The position numbers and the translations under genes were made by a program. Of a stretch of 9,699 nucleotides of DNA, positions 6,201 through 9,699 are shown piece by piece (within the stretch, counting starts at the first letter, position 1; each line of letters begins with the position of its first letter). The DNA comes from Candidatus Omnitrophota bacterium (GTDB taxonomy: Bacteria > Omnitrophota > Gorgyraeia > Zapsychrales > Zapsychraceae): assembly GCA_018062515.1 (NCBI GenBank), contig JAGOSC010000071.1:1-9699 (forward strand). Reading direction: 5' to 3'. Below the pieces are notes generated by a model that worked only from the letters and a program-made list of their open reading frames with translations, made no database searches and was not told the DNA's origin.

Positions 6201-9200
6201 TAGAGGCGGGAGCTGCTTTTACGGATAAAGAAAAAACCGATACTCTTGCTAAAGGCAAAGGAGATACTCTTCTTAAGGAAAGACCGGCTCAAGATAAAGA
6301 AAGATTTGACACGATATTAATCGGCGCGCGTTCTGGCGATTGGTTTGGATTTGCCGGAATTCTCACCAAAGGTGTTTTGGGGTATGTCGTCGCTAAAGAA
6401 ATGGATTTACGTGAAGAAAAAATTATCAAAGATGGGGACAAGGAAGGTATATATCTGGACGATGAGCAAAAAGTTGATTTGGCCGCGTCACGAATTAAAA
6501 GCCTTTTATTGTTAGGGTCAATTAATGCCGTCACCGACACTGTCGTCGATATGATTCAGGAAAATCGAACCAATGCGATTCTCGGTGCACTTAGTAAAAA
6601 AGGTTTAACAGCAGAAGATTTAAAAACACTGAATTCAAGAAATAAAGAAGATAAACATATTGGTGCTGACTTTTTAGAAAGATGGGTTGGAGAAATATAC
6701 GTACCATTAAGCCAAATTGTGATGAATGATGTCACGTTAAATGGCACAGACACATTGGACATAAATGAAAGAGCTGCGTATGAACGCGGCGGTGCAACAT
6801 GGGATATGACTCCATCAGAAATTTCCGTCCGACGACAATTTGCCTTAATGGGCCGCTGGCAGCAACAAGCTAATAAATCTTTTTGGGGAAATGTCATGAA
6901 AGTAGCCAACCTCAAACAAACCGAAGATACGATTGAGGAGAAAACGAAAGAAAGAAATGCCGAATTAATGGAATTAGGTTACACCGACCAACTTAAATCG
7001 GATAAGGATGTGGGTAATCAAGTTATTGTTGCCACCTTCGATACAATGAATCATTGGAGAACGGGAGGATATGATTTATTTGATGCCACCAATGGTTATT
7101 TATCAAGCTATCTTACCGGCGAAGCATCTCCATTTGTGCAAAGCATTGAAAGCGCGGTGACCGGAGTACGCATGGCGACGGGTGAATTTGACGCCACGCC
7201 GGAAATGATTAAAAATAATTTAGAAAGATTGAGAGCGGTGAAAAATGAGTCGGAAGAAATCTATGCGAATGTAAGTAGAGGAAGACGAGATAAAATTGTA
7301 TCAGAGCAGCAGAAAATTATCGACGCAGAGGCGAATTATTTTGTAACGAGCCTGGTTAATCCTTTTGATCCGACGAGAAATCAAAGTATATTTAATTTTC
7401 TAACCATTCGTGCTTCATTTAGAAATATAAAAATGGGAATAGGTGAAGACGAGAGCACTTATCTTTTGGCTGGACATATGGGTTATGCTGGTCGAGATCG
7501 CTCGACGGGTGAAAGAAAATATGATGGCATGACATTTGGCGCAGATATGCTCGCTTTTGGCCCGGCTGGCGAATGGTTATTCCAAAAAGAAAGTGGTATA
7601 ACCGGCGAGAAAATGTATGTTGATTTTTCACGATTCAGCGCGATTCAAAAACAAAGAATCTTCGGAATGACCGCGGATACCGTCGGATTAAGCAGCTCCT
7701 CATATGGTTTCAAATCATTAAATGATTTGCGTGATGCAGCTGAATTTGATGGGCAATATGTATTCACAAAAGGAAAAGACGGAAAAAATGTTTTATTAAC
7801 TGATGAGAATGCCGAGTCCCGACTGGGATTAGACGACAATTATATTCGATCTACAAACGCCAAAGGCGTCGATGTGGTGATGAGTTTAGGTGAAGTCTGT
7901 GATTCATCCGGTAATTGTTTTAATGTTGATTTCACACGAACAGCCAGCAGCGTCGGAAATAATATTCCCGACAATTTTAGTTTAGGTTTTAATAAAATAA
8001 ATGGTTCTGATTCGGCCGGATTTTTAGCGGCGCATGAAGCTTATTGGAATGCCCGCGGAGATGATAATAGGGAAGACGCGATGATATTGGGTCAAAATGC
8101 ATATAACAAAGCTCGATTTTTGACCAACACTCGCGGATTTTATTTAGAGTCCAATTGGGCCACAGAAGACGCGAAAAAATATGCAAATATGCAAACGGAC
8201 GATAAATTAGCAAAGACGGATAAACTTAACAAACTGCAAGAAGAAATGAAGGGATTAAAAGAAGATGATCCGGTATCAGCTGATATTAAAGTAATACAAG
8301 TTGAAATTGATCAATTAAAGAAAGACTTGGGCTCATTCAAGCCCGAAGACAAAGAAAAATATCGTGAAGAGCAGTTGGCGGAAAGAGAACAGCAAACAGC
8401 CGATTTTAATATTTCGGAAAAAGTAAACGTTTACAATGTTGTTGGTGCTTCTGAATTTGAATCAAAAACTTTACCTGCCAAAGTAACCATTAGTCAAAAT
8501 CTAGAATTATTTATCGGCACTCAAAAATCTTCTGGCGGATCTCAACCAACATTAATGGCAGGTCTTTCGCCTAATGCTTTTCAGTATTCTCCCGACGATA
8601 AAACACGAATTACTTATTTAATGTCGCCCGAACTCCTAAGGCTTTATACGTCTGTTAATTTTTATATGAATGATTCACAATTGACAGAAAGCGCAAAGAC
8701 AGCCTTAGTCGATTTGCAAAACGCCATTGTAAATGATAAAGAAGGTTTGTTAGTTAAGGGAACAGTTAATTCAGCCAAAGAAATTATTGATTCTATCGGA
8801 TTAGATTCTTATGTAACCGAACCAGCTAAGGCCTTGATCGACGGTAGTGTTGCATTAAAGAAGGACGAGGGTTTAGCTTCCACGATTAAGATGAGCGCCG
8901 CCAATCAAGAGGCGGTTTATAATCAGAAGGTCTTATTAACTAAATCTGATGAATTTTTAACCGCGCCGATTTCTCTTAATGTAGGCCAAGGACGAGTTGA
9001 TTTAGGCAATGCAATGAGCGTGATTACGCGAGATAATAACGGGCTTATTTATTACCGCGCATTAACTGAAATTCCATCGACAAGTATTGTTGCGAATAAA
9101 GCCGCGGACCGATTAGAAAAAATAGTTGCTAAAGAGTACACGTCAGAAGGATTTGAAGTTCAGCGAGTTGTTTTATTGGACGCGATTGATCCGAGAGGCT

Positions 9201-9699
9201 TAGAGCCAAAAAATGCGGATGGAGAAACGGTCGATATAGAAACTATAATCAATGACCGTGCTTTATATGATGTATTTCTTCTCAATAGTGATGGCGATGT
9301 TGTTTCTGGTGAAAAGAATAGATCTCGTGCTCTTTTCGGAGGTTTTACGAAAAAAGAATGGGGATCAGCGGCGACATCGGATAATTTAGTGACAGAAGGT
9401 GGAGAGGAAGAACAAGTATGGACAAAAGAAGATGCTGAAAAAATTGTTTTAAATTCCATTTTTAGTTTGCGTTATAACCCCAAAGAAGATCGCGTGACTA
9501 AGGCCGGTATTACCCAAGGATTTTTGAAAAAGAATGAAACAGACGCTGCCAAAAATATGGGCGTTACTAATACAGTTTTGGGCCACACGCCATATTTAGT
9601 TGCAACGAAAGGTTCAGAGCCTAATGCATTACAGCAACGTGCTGGGGCGGTGGATTTAGAATCATTAGCTAATCAAGTTAATGGTGATAGCCTTGGAGC
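3272..9699 (+). CDS. Giant secreted protein with N-terminal C39-like domain, 3' truncated
   Basis: One frame runs without a stop from ATG 3272 to the right edge: 2142 codons and counting. Residues 1-60 are polar. Residues 61-81 form a late signal peptide (WIK, hydrophobic core AIAAAVLLVFI, then PEQASWA with a likely cut after Ala81). Residues about 165-305 look like a C39-like papain-fold domain: Cys182 in NCGVYSLKDIL, His267 in EHFVTVTKV, Asn282-Asp283 in YFND. Hydrophobic Ala/Gly-rich helices occur near 348-370, 436-452, 520-544, 844-874, 889-913, 957-980, 1024-1046 and 1074-1095, separated by charged stretches. Coiled-coil-like Lys/Glu/Ala regions lie at about 553-770 and 1644-1711. The rest (about 1100-1640 and 1712 onward) alternates beta-rich and helical sequence I do not recognise. 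Only five cysteines are present: 182, 423, 431, 1543 and 1549. Likely exported and surface-associated; proteolysis, self-processing or binding by the C39-like part is inferred. Its function is unknown. Confidence 0.9.
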   Translation, partial: MDNKPDNLSSDQPNIAHQKTLELNFSEEQGVANMHPSQIDLGPYVQSGKPEKPFRSRFNVWIKAIAAAVLLVFIPEQASWAFNYNPMVLWGDKSSYPSQSASRPYDQPANNLVSEQIATSIKNLLDQVAYQDNAQVKLELPSASLKDKQYSLLLKNSNSFNDSYISQISTWLRDPSIHPLNCGVYSLKDILKAQEIDITLEELSVTSLAVDLMSDIVKPGEEKLKTSLYAISKIVNAYGLSFKNAKLAPEDVIKLEPPFIANFKNEHFVTVTKVDSNKIYFNDIGVPAYLSKDAFVSELSGFVLANNLDGRKDLSIEFIPDSAAAFVWGNKWHDRSDDLPGFGSDTDWMWGIVFAAASYGLGQVFSALYTAGTTGWLNEVFKFLADTFSMNFTSWGEFAATFNFSKGLTQFSQALSMTVYLKCEENRGSNCADKAMYIGLAISVGGSLLKGAAIDAGAAKDGAFLENFAKSFLSLKTLNALASMMTSYFVQDMVVDALNNWDWLTVEDGDEDDTNDQLTIFGQAFLGVVSGAAGNMAGFAVNAGLNFAEGKIDELFAGELRKNVITTERAWNDATDAVNDAKAEAKTNPSQAAENKVLEAERKEADAKVKFDLAKIAYFGAVLDEMNVNGASQEDIDEVLAELDLTQHELTLDEASLSVVDAKLGKENENLKVNLEAEAKAKADLKVVVAKLNLADAKNFRDRVNADPSASAESKIEADTEVKIAEAELAYAEKIALSYSASPETLNDLSTGNKSVSVSDEGFRIKANEDRTREINKINDEKRLAIKSILKNSEYGEWLDKNGDAGFLSRFLHALTMDTGDGKNVYSDHQSVEDMKAAEKGSNFWDELKFAVGMQLNNVLDVLLGIAIKAAYIEVHKWVSGGKELKQDSLILGVAEMTARGLMAWGAEIMAQNYAENQLDENTENKEIVLGETKEDMDANAQAKYDALYREARDQGFFALALNAIGLTFLPGVGEELEAGAAFTDKEKTDTLAKGKGDTLLKERPAQDKERFDTILIGARSGDWFGFAGILTKGVLGYVVAKEMDLREEKIIKDGDKEGIYLDDEQKVDLAASRIKSLLLLGSINAVTDTVVDMIQENRTNAILGALSKKGLTAEDLKTLNSRNKEDKHIGADFLERWVGEIYVPLSQIVMNDVTLNGTDTLDINERAAYERGGATWDMTPSEISVRRQFALMGRWQQQANKSFWGNVMKVANLKQTEDTIEEKTKERNAELMELGYTDQLKSDKDVGNQVIVATFDTMNHWRTGGYDLFDATNGYLSSYLTGEASPFVQSIESAVTGVRMATGEFDATPEMIKNNLERLRAVKNESEEIYANVSRGRRDKIVSEQQKIIDAEANYFVTSLVNPFDPTRNQSIFNFLTIRASFRNIKMGIGEDESTYLLAGHMGYAGRDRSTGERKYDGMTFGADMLAFGPAGEWLFQKESGITGEKMYVDFSRFSAIQKQRIFGMTADTVGLSSSSYGFKSLNDLRDAAEFDGQYVFTKGKDGKNVLLTDENAESRLGLDDNYIRSTNAKGVDVVMSLGEVCDSSGNCFNVDFTRTASSVGNNIPDNFSLGFNKINGSDSAGFLAAHEAYWNARGDDNREDAMILGQNAYNKARFLTNTRGFYLESNWATEDAKKYANMQTDDKLAKTDKLNKLQEEMKGLKEDDPVSADIKVIQVEIDQLKKDLGSFKPEDKEKYREEQLAEREQQTADFNISEKVNVYNVVGASEFESKTLPAKVTISQNLELFIGTQKSSGGSQPTLMAGLSPNAFQYSPDDKTRITYLMSPELLRLYTSVNFYMNDSQLTESAKTALVDLQNAIVNDKEGLLVKGTVNSAKEIIDSIGLDSYVTEPAKALIDGSVALKKDEGLASTIKMSAANQEAVYNQKVLLTKSDEFLTAPISLNVGQGRVDLGNAMSVITRDNNGLIYYRALTEIPSTSIVANKAADRLEKIVAKEYTSEGFEVQRVVLLDAIDPRGLEPKNADGETVDIETIINDRALYDVFLLNSDGDVVSGEKNRSRALFGGFTKKEWGSAATSDNLVTEGGEEEQVWTKEDAEKIVLNSIFSLRYNPKEDRVTKAGITQGFLKKNETDAAKNMGVTNTVLGHTPYLVATKGSEPNALQQRAGAVDLESLANQVNGDSLG
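3452..3514 (+). other. Late signal peptide of the giant protein
   Basis: Codons 61-81 encode a hydrophobic core after a basic stretch (FRSRFNVWIK), ending in Ser-Trp-Ala, a fair signal-peptidase I site. The 60-residue lead before the hydrophobic core is unusually long. If uncleaved, it would be a signal anchor. Confidence 0.65.
3764..4186 (+). other. C39-like peptidase domain of the giant protein
   Basis: Codons about 165-305. The Cys182-Gly pair begins a helix (YSLKDIL) as in bacteriocin-processing C39 peptidases. About 85 residues later, His267 starts a beta strand (HFVTVTKVDSNKIYFND) that ends in Asn282-Asp283, matching the family's H-V-V to D-P layout. The oxyanion Gln normally six residues before the Cys is a Ser (Ser176), so catalysis is uncertain. 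Such domains without Gln are known as C39-like and may bind peptides instead. Confidence 0.6.
5009..5125 (+). repeat. Coiled-coil repeat unit A in the giant protein
   Basis: Codons 580-618 align with codons 696-737 (unit B). Shared features are a DAK start, (N/D)PS, an A-E-x-K core, a following E-A, and a KIA ending, with small gaps. The copies start 116 residues apart. Both are Lys/Glu/Ala-rich and probably helical, so some similarity is compositional. Confidence 0.4.
5357..5482 (+). repeat. Coiled-coil repeat unit B in the giant protein
   Basis: Codons 696-737, the second copy of the unit described at 5009-5125. It lies at the end of the long charged region (about 553-770) that separates two groups of hydrophobic helices. 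Confidence 0.4.
8201..8404 (+). other. Second coiled-coil segment of the giant protein
   Basis: Codons 1644-1711 are almost wholly charged and helical in character, with leucine or isoleucine at heptad-like spacing (KLNKLQEEMKGLK, then VIQVEIDQLKKDL) and no aromatic residues until FKPEDKEKY. It divides the beta-rich middle region, which holds the CDSSGNC pair, from the following beta-rich block starting at VNVYNVVG. Confidence 0.6.

Noticed and set aside
6556..6915. Open frame of 119 codons on the - strand opposite the giant gene
   Set aside because: It lies entirely opposite an unbroken + strand coding frame, its product looks like no protein family, and it has no independent promoter or ribosome site. 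The same applies to the other - strand frames between 4500 and 9500 and to 1883-2350 opposite tadC.
8033..8047. HEAYW in the giant protein as a zinc metalloprotease HExxH motif
   Set aside because: The second histidine is absent (Trp at that place), and no downstream glutamate or histidine ligand motif is obvious.
9580..9600. GHTPY near the right edge as a metallophosphatase signature
   Set aside because: None of the other metallophosphatase motifs (DxH, GDxxD, GNH) is present upstream, so this is a chance pentapeptide.
1..9699. Insertion sequences, CRISPR arrays, tRNA or rRNA genes
   Set aside because: I saw no transposase-like frames, no regularly spaced direct repeats, no cloverleaf with a CCA-type end, and no conserved rRNA stretches.

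Overview
The window reads as one strand-consistent (all +) stretch of a bacterial chromosome with two blocks. Positions 1-2579 hold the end of a Tad (tight adherence) pilus cluster: the C-terminal part of a cysteine-rich protein, a Flp/TadE-like cysteine-rich pilin, TadB and TadC. Positions 3272-9699 hold one enormous open reading frame, open at the right edge after 2142 codons. It begins with a late signal peptide and a C39-like papain-fold domain and then continues into sequence I do not recognise. The combination of a Flp-like pilin with a long cysteine-rich tail, a Tad apparatus, moderately low G+C, standard code, and a giant secreted protein with an N-terminal C39-like domain reminds me of Candidatus Omnitrophota (former OP3). 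That assignment rests on remembered family resemblance, not on a search.

Layout: 1-297 is a 5'-truncated cysteine-rich protein; 313-720 a pilin; 721-837 a spacer with a promoter-like pair (TTGTAT-N16-TATACT); 838-1695 tadB; 1698-2579 tadC, two bases downstream. A 692-base intergenic region (2580-3271) follows. It contains a weak terminator candidate, a strongly A+T-rich tract, an extended -10 promoter (P1, 2890-2917), a structured leader ending in a clear intrinsic terminator (3074-3104), and a second extended -10 element (P2, 3177-3185). A short 5' UTR with a hairpin then leads into the giant gene.

How the parts may work together: TadB and TadC are the inner-membrane platform on which a TadA-type ATPase (not in the window) would drive assembly of the small prepilins. 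The cysteine-rich pilins suggest disulphide-stabilised fibres outside the cell. The giant protein also carries an export signal, so the window as a whole looks like a cell-surface or attachment locus. A functional link between pilus and giant protein is inferred only from adjacency.

The parts most worth a second look are the giant protein (5 Cys in 2142 residues, one at the predicted C39 nucleophile and four in two tight pairs), the promoter-terminator-promoter leader in front of it, and a terminator-like hairpin with a T9 run inside tadB.
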